Shown piece after piece: positions 9,843 to 23,193 of a stretch of 64,000 nt of DNA. Within the stretch, counting starts at the first letter, position 1. Each line of letters begins with the position of its first letter. Below the pieces are notes generated by a model. That model made no database searches. It saw only the letters and a program-made list of their open reading frames with translations, and was not told where the DNA came from. Source of the DNA: Beaufortia kweichowensis (Eukaryota; Chordata; Actinopteri; Cypriniformes; Gastromyzontidae); the NCBI GenBank assembly GCA_019155185.1, contig CM032804.1, positions 5,986,492-6,050,491 on the forward strand. Direction: 5' to 3'. The translations under genes were made by a program, and so were the position numbers.

Positions 9843-12800
9843 ATGTGGCTCGCTGTGATCATTATCTGTTTAGCTTTAGTTGCTTTTCTCTATAAATATG
9901 TGCTGGGAACTGGACCGAACCCTTTTGACATCGACACCCGCGAGCCGCCGAAGCCCGTAGAGCTTGATCGTAAGGTGAAGAATAAAGTTATAAAACAAGG
10001 TGAGTTACTGTTTGTTCAAAGTGCACATTAAAAGTTGATCTGACAATGGCACCAATGAACCTCGTATGGAAATTAACTATGGTTTTACTACAGTAACCAG
10101 CTGGTTTCATAGTAAAACTTTAAAAAATTTTTTACTATGATCTCACCACAATAATGTAAATATGTTTAATTGAATACAAATGTGGCACTTGACAACAGGA
10201 GTAGAAACATATTTAACAGATTGATATACTGTAAATCTGTTGATTAAATGACAGTTGCATTAGATTAATATCTAGAATTGAATTTTTCCAGAAACATTTA
10301 TCAGTCTTTTTCATTTCTTTTAATTTGTAGGGTTTCTAGACAGTAAGATTCCTCAAGATTTGGATGCAGTAGTTGTTGGCAGTGGGATTGGTGGTTTGGC
10401 GATTGCTGTTCTGTTGGCTAAAGTGGGTAAGAGAGTTCTGGTTCTGGAGCAACATAGTCGGGCTGGAGGATGCTGTCACACCTTCACAGAGAAAGGCTTT
10501 GAGTTTGATGTTGGTAAGATTGGTTTTGTTGTCTGTTTAAACACATCAAGTGATGGTTCAATTTAATTTAAATATCAGTATGCCTCTCTCTGTCCATAAT
10601 TAAAGTAAAAAACATCTTAATGTTTCTTAATGTTACTATTAATTGTTAAATATAAATAATAACTTTTAGGTTATTCATAAATACACTTCATCTGCAATAA
10701 AGCACACATTAAAAAAATCATGTTAGAGTCATTATTGTGGTGATCGGAATGTCCTCTTCCTCAGGTATTCATTATATTGGGGAGCTGCTGGATCATAAGC
10801 CCTTGCGCTGTATTATTGATCAATTAACCAATGGACAGTTGCAATGGGAGCCAATGGATAACCCCTACGATCAGGTGGTCTTGGGTCCCCCGGAAAATCG
10901 CCGCATTTACCCCATCTACAGTGGGCGAAACCGCTTCTCGGATGAGCTGAAGAAGTGTTTCCCAGGGGAGGAGAAGGCTATTGATGAATATATGAGACTT
11001 ACAAAGGTACAGTACATGAGAATTAAAGTAGATAGATGTTAGAATTTAAATTTGACCTGGTCTTGACTATAGGTCTAGCTTGTTGTATTTAGCTTTTATA
11101 AGTATAGAGGATTTGTAATGGCCTTAGGAGTTTAAAATAATCATTTTTGTAGTAAGCATTTGTATCGTAAGTTTGGATGACCTTTCCCCTACATTAGCAC
11201 AGACATTATGTCATGTCTCCAAAGGCAAATAGATGACACAGCAGGCCATACATGCTTATCAGTAACATAAAACTGCAATGACTATCATTGCACAATTTAG
11301 TTTAGAAATTGAAAAGATCTAAAAACAACAGGATTGCTGTATATTTAAAAACCCTGTAAATATGTAATCCTGCTTCTTAATGTTCCCATCAGAAAGTTGG
11401 GGATGGTGTGTGGTTCATGGTCCTACTGAAGCTCTTACCAGTTCCTCTTGCAAAGTTCCTGGTGCACACAGGTCTGGCTACTCGCCTCTCTACCTTCTTC
11501 GGCTACGCGTCCCGCACCCTGACAGAGGTGGTGAATGAGCTCACGCAAAATAAAGACCTAAGAGCTGTGCTCTGCTACATCTTTGGAACCTATGGTGAGG
11601 ACCTAAAGCTGTCTGCCCAGGCCAGGTGGTTGAGGACTTTATCAGTGATTAACCTGATCAGTGATTAAAGAAATAGGATGTTTAGTTTTTTCAGTGTTTG
11701 AATGCTCATTTTTTGTTTGATCAGGTAAAATGCCCAAAGAAGCAAGCTTCTCCATGCACAGTCTGCTTGTACATCACTATCTGAATGGTGCATGGTACCC
11801 GAAGGGTGGCGCTAGTGAGATTGCCTACCACATGATCCCCATCATTGAGAAGGCGGGAGGGGCAGTTCTTGTTAGAGCACCTGTCAACCGTATACTTCTC
11901 AATGAAGCGAAAGAGGCTGTTGGTAAGACTTCGGTTCTCTACAGCTTTTATAAGCACTTAGCTCACATTTTTAATAACTGCTGTGTTTTGTTGGTATGGA
12001 TGCAGGTGTGAGTGTTCTGAAGGGGAATGAGGAGGTACACATACACGCTCCCATGGTGATTTCAGATGCTGGAATCTTCAATACCTACCAGAATCTTCTA
12101 CCCAAAGAGGTGCAGACCATGCCTGGTGAGAGGGAGTCTATGTCACAACGTTCCGTTGTTCTGCAATGCAAACTTTGAGTGGATGCAATAGAAAATATGC
12201 AAAAATGTAGTTTTAAATTGCAGTTTTTCTGACTTGCACAATAGATGTGTACTCTTGCGACTAAGAATTATTTTTTTGAGGTGTTTGTGGTCTTTACTGG
12301 AAGGGAAAAGGCATTAACATAGTAAATTATTAACATTTATTATAGTAATTTATTAAATTATAGTAAAAACAAAAATCCTATTTACTTTAATATTTCATAG
12401 TTGAATTTCAGTCTAATCATGACAAACTGTATACTGATAAGAAGAATAAATATTTGACTAATTTTCTTAACAGTAAACATAAACAAAAAATATATTTTCA
12501 AAAATACCTAAAATTAAAAAAAGTGAAAAAATAAATAAATATGTAAAATTTAAAATTTTTAGTTGAGTGTATTTTCATGTGTATGATCAATATGTCCAGT
12601 GACAGTTATATATTTAATATATATAAATATATTTATTATTAATATCATTCATAAATAATATATTTTAGAAAAATTGCAAAATGTATTTTTATAATATTTA
12701 TTTGCTTCTACAGTATTTTGTTGATTTAAATCCTACAATTTTTTTTTTTTTTTCAGGTTGAAATTAAATTAGCTAAATTAGATTTGCAAAATGTTCATTG

Positions 12801-14213
12801 TGATCTCAGACTCTGGACCTTACTTTATATGTTTTAAAATGTTCAGGTTATGAGATCAATGAAGCAGTACAAACCTCTTTGTACTGATGTTTGTAAGGTA
12901 ATTCTAATATCTGGTCTTTATGTGGTGCAGAGATTCAGAGACAGCTGAGTATGGTGCAAAATGGAGAGGGTGCTGTCAGTGTCTTTATCGGTCTTGATGG
13001 GACAAAAGAAGAGCTTGGCCTAAAAGCAGACAATTACTGGATCTTTCCTGAGAACAACTTGGATGACCTGTAAGTGGCAACCTAAACCTATAATAATGTT
13101 TGCTGACATGTTCAGTTCTGTATATGTCAAGCCTCTCTCATCCTAAACAACTGTTCATTGTATTTCATTCTTTGTCCATGTCTGACCTTTCATTAGGATG
13201 GAGAGCTACATGAAAGGAAACAGAGAAGAATCTGTAAGGAATGTCCCTCTGATTTTTGTGGCCTCACCCTCTGCCAAAGACCCTACCTGGCAGGAGAGAC
13301 AACCAGGTACAGAGAGGGTGTTTTGTATGTGATGTAGTATAAAATATGTTTTTAATCTTTTTTGGTCACATTTAGCTCAATATGAAAAAGTGCTACAGTA
13401 GAATGTGATAAAAGTGTTTTTAAAATAGTAATCTAAACTATTCCTGCACAGGTAAATCCACGCTGACTGTTGTTACCTTTGCTAAGTATGAGTGGTTTGA
13501 AGAGTGGAAGAATGACAAAGTGAATAACAGAAGTGCAGAATATAAAGAACTGAAGGAGAATCTCACCAAGAGCATTTTAGAGGTGGTGACTCAGATCTTT
13601 CCTAAGATCCAGGACAAGGTATGAAGATCTCATTCTCTTTAATCATCTCTCGACTGGACTTTAAGTTGCTTCATTATTCACTTTTCTACTATTATGTCTC
13701 TTTGTAGGTTGAATATTTGGAAGCAGGGACTCCAATCACAAATCAACATTACATTGCCGCTCCTAAAGGGGAGATCTATGGTGCAGATCATGGCATTTCT
13801 CGCTTTAGTGTTGAACTAAATGCAACTATTAGACCACAGACTCCCATTAAAAACCTTTTCCTCACAGGTGAGTATGTGATTGTGCATGTGTTTGTTTATT
13901 TAAAATGCATTTTATTTAAATAAATAAATGTTTTGTATTTACATTTAAATACATGGCTCTAGGTACTTAAATGTACCTATTCTAGGTACATTTAAGTGCT
14001 ATTCATGAATCAGCCTTTGATATTGGGTTGATCTTTGTTTCTCTTTCATTTTAAATGTTACTTTTAGGTCAGGACGTCATGTTGTGCGGTTTCGCTGGTG
14101 CGTTGTCAGGTGCGCTGACGTGTGGTTCAGTCATCCTAAATCGCAATCTTCACCTAGATAGCATTGCTCTTGCTAAGAAGGCTAAGAATGTCAACAACAA
14201 GAAGATACAATAA
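9843..14213 (+). CDS. retsat: All-trans-retinol 13,14-reductase (retinol saturase), 607 aa
   Basis: RetSat saturates the 13-14 double bond of all-trans-retinol to give 13,14-dihydroretinol, at the ER membrane with bound FAD. Eleven coding exons: 9843-9999, 10331-10513, 10765-11006, 11393-11594, 11725-11922, 12006-12125, 12931-13069, 13197-13306, 13452-13618, 13708-13867, 14068-14213; phases close to 608 codons (the human protein is about 610). Residues 1-18 are a hydrophobic signal/anchor (MWLAVIIICLALVAFLYKY). Residues 66-90 are a Rossmann dinucleotide site (VVVGSGIGGLA...VLVLEQ), followed by AGGCCHTF and GIHYIGELL typical of the carotenoid-isomerase-like flavin family. The last exon carries the C-terminal FAD-contact region (GQDVMLCGFAGAL). 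The protein ends in KKIQ, a dilysine ER-retrieval signal. All introns are GT-AG. No defect seen. Confidence 0.95.
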
Positions 14214-14509
14214 GTTAAGCATAATCAGACTCAAACAGAATATACAGACTAGATTTTAAAAGAAAAATCTATGTAACTCTGGTTAAATTGTTAGGATGTA
14301 ACTGAGCATGCTACAGTATTTTTGGGTGGGTGATTTTTATAAATGACATTCTGATTCTTTGGAGATTTGTGCAGGTGTGGGCATTTACATAAACTTGAAT
14401 GTTCTGCTTTATAATGATTGCTGAGAGCTATCTAGACTGAGACTACTAGAAAATTCACAGATGCCTGACAACACTGACTTGATTATTTGTGCCTTATTTG
14501 TAGTACTGT

Positions 14510-14515
14510 AATAAA
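14510..14515 (+). terminator. Poly(A) signal of retsat
   Basis: AATAAA lies about 300 bases beyond the retsat stop codon. The region between is AT-rich and consistent with a 3' UTR. Confidence 0.5.
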
Positions 14516-15241
14516 TCTTATTTGCAAGGCTTTAAACATGTAATTAAAGGGAGACAAAGGCAGTAAATGTTTATGGTAACCATTAACCTTCCTGTTAAAC
14601 TGCCCATCAATGAGTAAAATACTAAGGACAGACACTTTTAGCACTTTGTAATTGTTGTGATTTAGAACTGACAGAACAGATAAGCACTTAAATTGTACAA
14701 TTTTATTGTAGACCCGGTTGAATGTTTAGAAAATAATGACTGCATGTGTATTGTGTATTGCTGTGTTTTTAGTGATTTTTCAGAATTGGATGAATTGGTA
14801 TAAATTCTTATATAACTGATGTAAGAGAATGCAAAAAATAAGTAAAATAGTGTTTATTTTACTAATTCTTTTACTGTGTTTTTTTCTCTCTACGTTTTAT
14901 CGCAAGAGGGCAGTGTTGTTGCTAGACTGAGTTGCCAGAAAATGACTTTTATTGCAGATTTTTTGTTACACATAAATTTATTCAGTTTGCCATCAGTAGT
15001 AAACACATAATTAATCTTAAATTGTTGTTATGCTGAGATCATTTGTGTATTTCTAAATTCGGATCGTGATACTTAATATGTGCTTTTTACATAGAATCGC
15101 AAATGTGTGATTTAATGCTTAAAATGTTTGTCAAAACATGTAAGAGGTGCATATTTACTAATGAACGAAGAAATGCACATCGTTAAAATAAGAGGAAGAA
15201 AAGACAAAAATCCTTAGCTGTTGATTGGATGGTACAGTCGA

Positions 15242-15373
15242 TATAAATCTGGCACCCTCTTCCCTACACGTTTTTTATTAAAATCATGGCAAACACCGCA
15301 TTATGACCATTGTCAGTCGACATTAGCAGACAATCATTTTCCTGCTGTTTGTTGGATGACATTGGCAATTAAG
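15242..15373 (+). promoter_or_regulatory. TATA-like box and noncoding first exon of cdk21
   Basis: TATAAA at 15242-15247 is followed by a probable transcription start near 15270. The noncoding exon ends at 15373 with the strong donor AAG|GTAAGTT. The matching acceptor (TCCTCTTGCAG) is at 15782-15792, 41 bases before the ATG. Inferred from signals only. The spacer 14516-15241 shows nothing else. Confidence 0.45.
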
Positions 15374-15832
15374 GTAAGTTAATGGTTTACTTTCTTAAAT
15401 CATATCTTCACTATCTTACAGTGAACTTTTATTTTAATCACATGAGCACGTAACGTGTTTGCTTTTTACGTTATCAATGTTTGTAATAAACACTGTTAGG
15501 TCGACACACACGACATCGACTCGATTTCACTGTACGAGTCAAATAAATGAGAGATGGGCTACTGTCATCTCATTTTAATCGTTTACAATTCATTTAGTGC
15601 AAAACAGAATTATGTTAACTCAACAATTCGTCGTCTTTGAGATTTACATCTTCATCGTTTATATATATATATTTTTTTTTTTCTATATTTATTAAATGCA
15701 TTAACGCCATGCAGTTAGTAGGACTAACAATTAACTAAATTAGACTTTATTTCTTAAGCTCATTTATATATATAACGTTTTTCCTCTTGCAGTTTTCTCA
15801 ACACAGTTTTTATAGATATAAATATAAAAAAT

Positions 15833-17246
15833 ATGGGCGATTGCTGTGGTGAACTGTCAGATTATGAGATCCTGGCAGAAATTGGCCAGGGCGCCTATGG
15901 GAAAGTGTACAAGGCCCGAGAGATCCGTAACCGGCAGCGACTCGTAGCGGTGAAGAGACTCAACATCCCCGAGGACCCGGAGATCGGCATCCCTCAGTTC
16001 ATGATACGAGAAGTGGCACTTCTGAGAAAGATAGAGCATTTTAACCACCCAAACATAGTCAAGTGAGTTCATATCCCAATAAAAATCCCAGTTTGAGTCC
16101 CAGTTTTTAAAATAATTACAGTATGTGATACTCTCATAGGTTGCTGAATGTCTCGACTGGATGGCAGAACCAAAACTTCGACCTGACGTTGGTATTTGAG
16201 TATATTGATCAAGATCTGTCCATATTTCTCAGCAGAGCATCAGAGAAGGGCCTTGCCAGGGACACGATCAAGGTTTTTATCCTCCGGTCTGCATTGCTTT
16301 ATTGCAGCTATTTGGTTTGAGATGTATTTTCTGTTTGTACAGGACGTCATGCGTCAGCTGCTTTGTGGACTTGACTTTCTCCACACTAACACTGTCATTC
16401 ACCGGGACCTGAAGCCAGACAACATTCTGGTGAGCTGTCGAGGGGAGATCAAGATTGCAGATTTTGGTTTGGCCAGGATCTATACGTACCGTATCGCCCT
16501 TACCCCATGTGTAAGGACCTAATATGAACATTTGATCTCGCAGTGCTACAGTATATTAATTAATAATGAGCTCCTGCATGTAATATGTTTGTACTGTAGG
16601 TTGTGACTCTGTGGTACAGGGCTCCAGAGGTCCTGCTTCACTCGAGTTATATGTCTTCAGTGGATATTTGGAGTGCTGGTTGTATCTTTGCAGAGCTCTT
16701 TCTGTTAAGGTAAGAGCAGAACAAGTCATTAGATGGACCAGACATGTGGATGTGCTGCTGGTATGTGAAGTGATGTACATTTTTCTTCAACAATTTCTTC
16801 TGCAGGCCTTTGTTTCGTGGATGCACAGAGATCCAACAGCTTCAAAAGATTTTTGAGTGAGTGAAAATGATTCAACAAGTATAATTGCCTACAGAAATTA
16901 AGCACTTTTTCCTTTTGTTTACAATAATATGCATGTTGTTACTGTCAGAGTTATTGGTGTGCCGGGTGAGGACGACTGGCCTATGGAAAGTGCTGTCTGC
17001 TATAGTCCTACCTGGGCTGAGAAAAAGCCTAAAGCGCAACTTCTTCCAAATCTGTCTCATGAAGAAAATGACTTGCTGTCTGTAAGTATTACTAACTGAT
17101 TCTTAGAAGAAGTGATTGAATGAATTCACATACATTTGATCCTTTCTGACACTTTCCTCCTTATGCAGCAATGTTTGACATTCAATCCAGCTCATCGCAT
17201 CTCTGCCTGCACTGCTTTGGCTCACCCTTTCCTGTCAGGCCCTTAA
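15833..17246 (+). CDS. cdk21: Cyclin-dependent kinase of the CDK4/6 group, 300 aa
   Basis: Serine/threonine kinase of the D-type-cyclin CDK group; cdk21 is a fish gene known from zebrafish, reported to act in male germ-line proliferation. Coding exons: 15833-16062, 16140-16272, 16343-16510, 16600-16709, 16806-16856, 16949-17081, 17169-17246. Visible motifs: glycine loop GQGAYGKV (18-25), VAVK Lys41, HRDLKPDN (141-148, Asp143 catalytic), DFGLAR (161-166), activation-loop Thr175 in ALTP, WYRAPE (182-187), and DIWSAGCIFAE. The cyclin-binding helix reads IPQFMIRE (53-60) where CDK4/6 have P-I/L-S-T-V/I-R-E. The residue after ALTP is Cys, not Val. These changes suggest altered cyclin or inhibitor contacts. 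The donor after exon 2 (AAG|GTTTTT) is weak but keeps frame. The protein ends shortly after the kinase fold, like CDK4. Symbol assigned from memory of the family, not alignment. Confidence 0.88.
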
Positions 17247-17549
17247 TGTCAGCACACCCTTACACAGTAAAGATAAGTACAGGATGGGCGGGGTCACATA
17301 TGTAGGTAGGCTCCTCCTACTGATTTAGGTTGTAAAAATGAAGAGGGGGAAAGGGGCGGGGTCACTGATTGTTACCAGGTCAGACTCTTGTACGCTGTGG
17401 ACTTTTCTGCGTCAAGATCTGCTTGATTAATTGGTACAAATTAATTGTGTTATCAAAAGGGTGTTACACCTGATGGAATTGGTTGGTTTACTTTTTAATG
17501 GATGGCATTAAGAATTTAGGGACTGTTTTGTGTTTCTAATGTTAATGTT

Positions 17550-17555
17550 AATAAA
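17550..17555 (+). terminator. Poly(A) signal of cdk21
   Basis: AATAAA about 300 bases downstream of the stop codon in an AT-rich 3' UTR. The rest of the spacer up to about 18390 shows no exon. Confidence 0.5.
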
Positions 17556-18393
17556 CATGAAGATATTACTGATAGTGAGTGATAGTTTTAAACATTTTGT
17601 GTTTTTTACTGATGACAACTTAATAATAATGAAATGTTTGTGTATGTTGCAGCACAGTTGGTTGTTTAGTTTCAACAGATATGTTTAATGTCTTTTTTAA
17701 GTTCTTATTGTAAGTTAACTTTTTTCTATAATGAAGTTTTTCTGCCATATTTGTTTATTTTTGAAGGCAATCAATGTTTTGAGTTCTGAGCAAATGGTTT
17801 TGTTTTATGTTCTGTGTTTGATGTAAACTCACTCTTGCACCTGTTTGTTGTTGAATAGGCTGAGAGAGAGATATGCTTTGTTATGATAAGCTTACTTTTG
17901 ACATTAACCTTTCAAAGTAATCCAATTAAATTGAATTACATATACTAAAGAAATGTTTATTGAGTTTCCAATCAAAATAAATATTATAATCAATATATAA
18001 TAACTTAATCTTTGTGACTATATAAATATCAGTTTATTAGACATTACTGAAACTGCTGAAATTGTCATATTATTAAGATAGTTAAGTGTTATTGACAGTC
18101 AGTGTGCAGTTCATGAACTCTAGAGGTAGTTACAGAAGATGACCAATAGGGGGCAGTAAGGCCCCAGTAAATCATATAGGCTACACTAGTATGACAAGGT
18201 CTGTTGTAGCCGATGTAATGTGACAGCTGGTGTTTCAGTGAAATTTAATACAGAGGGTCTTCGAGTCAGTCATGAATTATTTTAGATCACATTGTTTCTT
18301 TCAGTTTGTCACTAGTCTATATGGAGTTTATCAAGCACTTTATTGAACCTTATGAACCATGAAATAGTGTAGCAGGCACACATGGGTGTATTT

Positions 18394-18396
<3 letters not shown>

Positions 18397-18447
<51 letters not shown>
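18397..18447. repeat. (TC)n microsatellite
   Basis: About 25 uninterrupted TC units, 30-110 bases upstream of the inferred first exon of svil. A polypyrimidine tract at this position could affect promoter structure, but no function is shown. Confidence 0.95.
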
Positions 18448-18451
<4 letters not shown>

Positions 18452-18479
18452 GACACACACACAAACCCTAAAAGGGCTT

Positions 18480-18559
18480 TTCACACTCTCTCATTGGGTT
18501 GTGTGTGTGTATCTGCCAGAGTTTGATCCGAGCGCACAGCTGATCCACCAGCGGAGCGA
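18480..18559 (+). promoter_or_regulatory. svil: Probable svil promoter and noncoding first exon
   Basis: GTTTGATCCGAGCGCACAGC and the following GC-richer bases end in the strong donor GCGA|GTGAGTAC at 18559/18560. The partner acceptor is TTTTCAACAG at about 22990-22999, which opens the exon holding the svil ATG. The exon's left edge is not defined. Pairing these two sites is inference from signals and direction. Confidence 0.5.
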
Positions 18560-21500
18560 GTGAGTACACAGTTTGCTCTCACATGCATGAGTTTTAATAA
18601 TAATAACAACAACAACATATTTTTTAGTTTTAAAACCAAACAACAAAGCTTCAGTTCATTTTATAAAATGAGTTTTACTGTTAAGTCTACAGCTGCAGTA
18701 TCGGTCTCGTTTCATGAATGATCGCTGCGTTTGCTTGCGAACCGGTATTTGATGTTTCATTATGTTGCTGATATTGACACGACTGTTAGAGTAAGTGAAT
18801 ATGAGATCTGCTCGACCTATTTTCAGCATGGCAAACGCGCACCTGGACACCTCAAACCCGTTATCTATAGATATAATACGCTTTATATCGCATTTTCCTT
18901 TTTATGTGACAGCACATTCAAAGGATTAAACATTTTGTAATGTCACCTCACTATGCAAAAACACTTAGCAATGTGGCATGTGGTTTATTTTCATCTCGTG
19001 GTGGCTATTCCATTGTCTCACCATGAGTTAAGAAATATGAAACCTGCTGATGGACTTTTTTATATATGTGTACGTATCTATGAATTATAAAGTTACTTTT
19101 AGCCCAGTCATAATGCATTATTATCATGTTTAACTGTAATTTTAAATTTCATTAAGTTTATTAAACATTATGTATTTATATAAGACTATAATATATTACA
19201 ACTTATTAATAAAACCTAATGTTATGTGTTAATTTTACTTTTAAAAATATATAACTATAAATACAGAAGTTATAATAGATACAGAAAATTGTAAAAAGAA
19301 TTCATGAATTAATTTACTGTAATTTATTTTATCTATGGGTTTAAAGTGTTATTTTAAAATTATTATTGTTATAAAATTGTATTGTGCCAGTAATTGTCTG
19401 TGAAAAAAACCTATTCCATCTTAAGGAAGGTGTCCTTGTCTTACCCATAAGGTTTTGAGTGTGTGACAAGCTTGTGTGACCTGTGTGTTGTGTGAATATA
19501 AGCAAGGTCAAAAGCTATGCCATTCATTTCAGGTTATTGACATTTTTTGTATCGCTTGTTTGTTATTTTTATTTATACTGGTGCTGATAAAAAACTTTAA
19601 TATCTTGTAGTTGTAGTTGTATTTTTTAGCAGTTGACTTAAGACTATTATCAGTCTTGTCATGATGGAGTTAAATATAACCTTGACATTGCATTACCTGA
19701 TCACAGCCCAGTATGGGGGCTAAAAGTGTTTGAATCCATTCATGTTTGTACTGTAAGCCCATGAAAATGATCTGAATCCTTTGTGATGTAATACAGCAGA
19801 AAAGTGTGGGCAACATGATGTCTTTGTGGCTGAATTATAGCTACATATAAAAAATATACAATATACAAGTCACAGCACATACACAGTTGTTAAAGTGCTG
19901 AACATGTGATGCTTTTTATTGTACTTCCATGTTTTATGTACTTGGTTGTTTGATCATGTCTGAGACTTTTGTGCCACAGATGTCTGAACTGAATGCAGAA
20001 CACCAGTTGTTTTTAGCGGGTGTGCTTTTATGCGCATGCAAGTGTATGAGCACAGGCCCTTTGTTACTATCTAGCTACAATGCACTTTATATTACTTGCT
20101 CTTTCCTGGCACAAACCCTGTACTCCTATTATTATATAATGAGATTTAATGACACCTCAGTGATGATGTAAATCAGCCCCAAATTTAGATGGCACGCCTG
20201 CTGTAATAAGGCTTTAGTGCAATTAATCTAACGGATTAAGTCTAAGACATTAATAATATCTCAGTTGTTACTATTGAATAGTGATCAATGTTTGGCCTAT
20301 GTTTGTGTGTGCATGTCCGTGTATGTCCGTGCTCAGCACATGTCCACGTCACATAGAGTTACTGGATTAAGTACTGACGAGTCCATCTGATCACAAGCCA
20401 CCTCTCCTGCCCACATCTTTAAACTCCCTCTCACAAGAGGTGACTGTGATTCTTGTGTTGGGTCTCTGTCAGTTTTTTGCTTTGCTTTTATTGCTGGATT
20501 TGGATGTTTGTTTCCTTTTGAGTTTCTGAATTTCATTTGACAAAACAAGAGATTCCTCTATTTCAGTTTGCGTTTGTATGTACTTTCAAACACAGCTTTT
20601 ACTGTAGTATTTTTGTTTGGGGTTACATAGAGGTTGGGGCAGTTTTCAATGTTAATTTCATTTATTCGGGATTATTCAAAGGCATTATAGTAAGATTTGG
20701 GAGCTTTGTTGATGAAAATATTGTTTCATTGTTTATAATGATTACCTAAAATAATGAATTTCTGTGTGAACTTTTTGTAAACAGTTGCTTGTATCATATG
20801 ATAACAGGTCCTGTATTTAGATTAGACCATAGCCTTTTAGGGAATCTTGATTTAAATCAGTGTGAGTTGGTGACTAATTGTCAACTTGTCAAATTTCTAT
20901 ATATAGTTTTTATATTTGAGACTTCAGTATGTGCTTGTGAAATAGCATGTAAAGTTTTCCGGCTGTTGTTCTCTTGTATCGAGTATAGTACTATTGGATC
21001 TCTGCTCTGTTGTTGAACTATGTCTATTGTGTTTCAGTTGTGAGGGGATCTGGCAGAATGCTGATGCTTACAGTTTGCTTATTTAGGATCATAGAAGCCT
21101 TTGCAAACGCACACACACTTTGCAGCAGCAAATGAAGGGTTGGAGAACTCCTGATGGTCGTATACCACATGCCAATCTGTTACATGGTTGATAAGACGAT
21201 AATGTCATTATTTATGTATGAGTGAAGTTGTGTTATGGCAGCCAGGTGACAAGGTAGCCATTGGTAACCACATCTTGTGTGATCCTTTAGGTCTAGGACA
21301 TGTTCTGACTTGTGTGTGTGACATCAGACATCTTACAGCTGAATGTGACTAACAAGATGATGACTTGGAGTTTGTTTTCAGATCTGAATTATTAGCTTTA
21401 CTTGTTCATTTATTAGAGATTGGCATCATTTTCTTTATGTTAAAAATAACACAAATCTAACTTTGGGAGTTGTAAAATATTAATATTAAATTATAAAATA

Positions 21501-21789
21501 AAGAAATCCAATTATATATGATCCTGCCTGTAAAAACCCAGCTAAAGTCATTTTTTTTTGTGATTTACTGTTTTCTACATAAAATCATCCTACATGTAAA
21601 GAACATTCTGTGAAAATATAGCATTGATATCTTTAATATAGACTGAATAATGACAAAGATGGAAATCATAGTGATATTTATAGGTGAAATCAAACCCTGA
21701 TGCTTGTTATCTCATAAAATCTCATAACTTTAGTCTGATTTTCACAGACAGGGTCACATATGTATTATGGTGATAATAATAAATAAATG

Positions 21790-21823
<34 letters not shown>

Positions 21824-22999
21824 GATATTCAAATAGTCTCAAATGAACTAAAATACATCTGTGTTGGCTATTGATGGATCAGGGTGTTTGATGAATGACC
21901 TGCACTCTACTGCTGAGTTAGGCTTTATTTCAGAGGTGTAGGGTATCAGCTCAAGGGGGCTTTCCTAAATGCAGGAGCATATCACATCATGCAGCACACT
22001 GAGGCAGACAGGACAGAGAAAAAGATATGTGAAAAGTACATTAATAGATTGTAGGTAGGTTTAATAGTCAGTAAATGAGTTGACTGAACTTACAATGTCA
22101 AGTTACAGTCTCCCATCATGTTAAGAAATTGAGTAAGAAAGTTTTTACAGTGTGTTTTATCACACAGAACAGTTCCATGAAATTGTTTTGTTTGTTTATT
22201 AACTTGGTTTTAAGAAATAAATATGTGTCACGTCTCACACTTTATTTAATAGAAAAGCCTGTCAGGCCTGGACTGGTCCGGTCCCTTCTTTTTCTTAATA
22301 AATAATGGACCTTTCAGACTTGGCTTGCATACTACAATCTACCTATCCTCAGGCGAACAGACTTTTAAACAGTTGCTGTTTCCACCAGTTGGCCTGAATG
22401 AGTATGACACTGACTTGAAATCATTTTCCAGTCCTTCCCTGGAGCATGTCATTGAAAGTAAAGTACTTATAGTCTTAAACTGTTTACATCATCACATGAA
22501 CACTCATTACCTAAACACTCATGAGCAAAACTACACCTACACACAGACCTTAACATAAAACAAATAGTGAATGACTGTAAATAGTAAAACAAACTCACCC
22601 TGACATCATGAGACAATGAGTTACTAGGCATGACAACAAAATCAACAATAACAGTTTATGTTAAAGTAAAACTAGTCAGCCAATGCTACCATATTAATTG
22701 GTCGCTCACAGCCCAGTGCATGCTGGGAAAGTGTGAATGGGACTGAAGCCCAAAACATTTTTTTTAGCTTTGTCTTATTTATCCAAATCACCTGCTATAA
22801 TAGTTGTTTAGATTTAAAATATTAAAGTATCAGAACTTCTGAATTGTGTAAGTGGCTTTCTTTTTGCCTGTAAATAATGAAACATGTTGTTTATTTGTGT
22901 GTCTGAAGATTTACATTGTAACTCCTCTGTAAATTGAATTGATAAATGTTTAAATTGGCTGTCTTAACCAAGAACACTTTTGTTTGTTTTTTTCAACAG
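18560..22999 (+). other. svil: Large first intron of svil
   Basis: This 4.4-kb interval lies between the inferred noncoding exon and the first coding exon. It is AT-rich and holds an (ATA)n microsatellite at 21791-21821. The reading frames in it are short, lack plausible splice partners and match no family I know. 22240-22720 is somewhat more complex sequence, without a recognisable feature. Confidence 0.5.
21791..21821. repeat. (ATA)n microsatellite
   Basis: About ten ATA/AAT units in the svil first intron. Confidence 0.9.
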
Positions 23000-23193
23000 T
23001 GCTGTGCCCTTAGGCTAGTCATCAGGATGATATACCATCACATACCATTAGAGAAACCTGCTGTCATTTCTGAATAATCACACCTTCTCCAATTGTGACT
23101 CCACCTTTAAAAGAGTTTACATAATCTTGATCATCGTCAGGAATTGTTCATTCTGCTTGAAATAGTGCACTTAACAAGACAACAGAAGCTGAT

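Noticed and set aside
9843..10031. Reading through the retsat exon 1 donor
   Set aside because: The frame stays open for ten codons past 9999, but GTGAGT is a strong donor and the family sequence continues at 10331.
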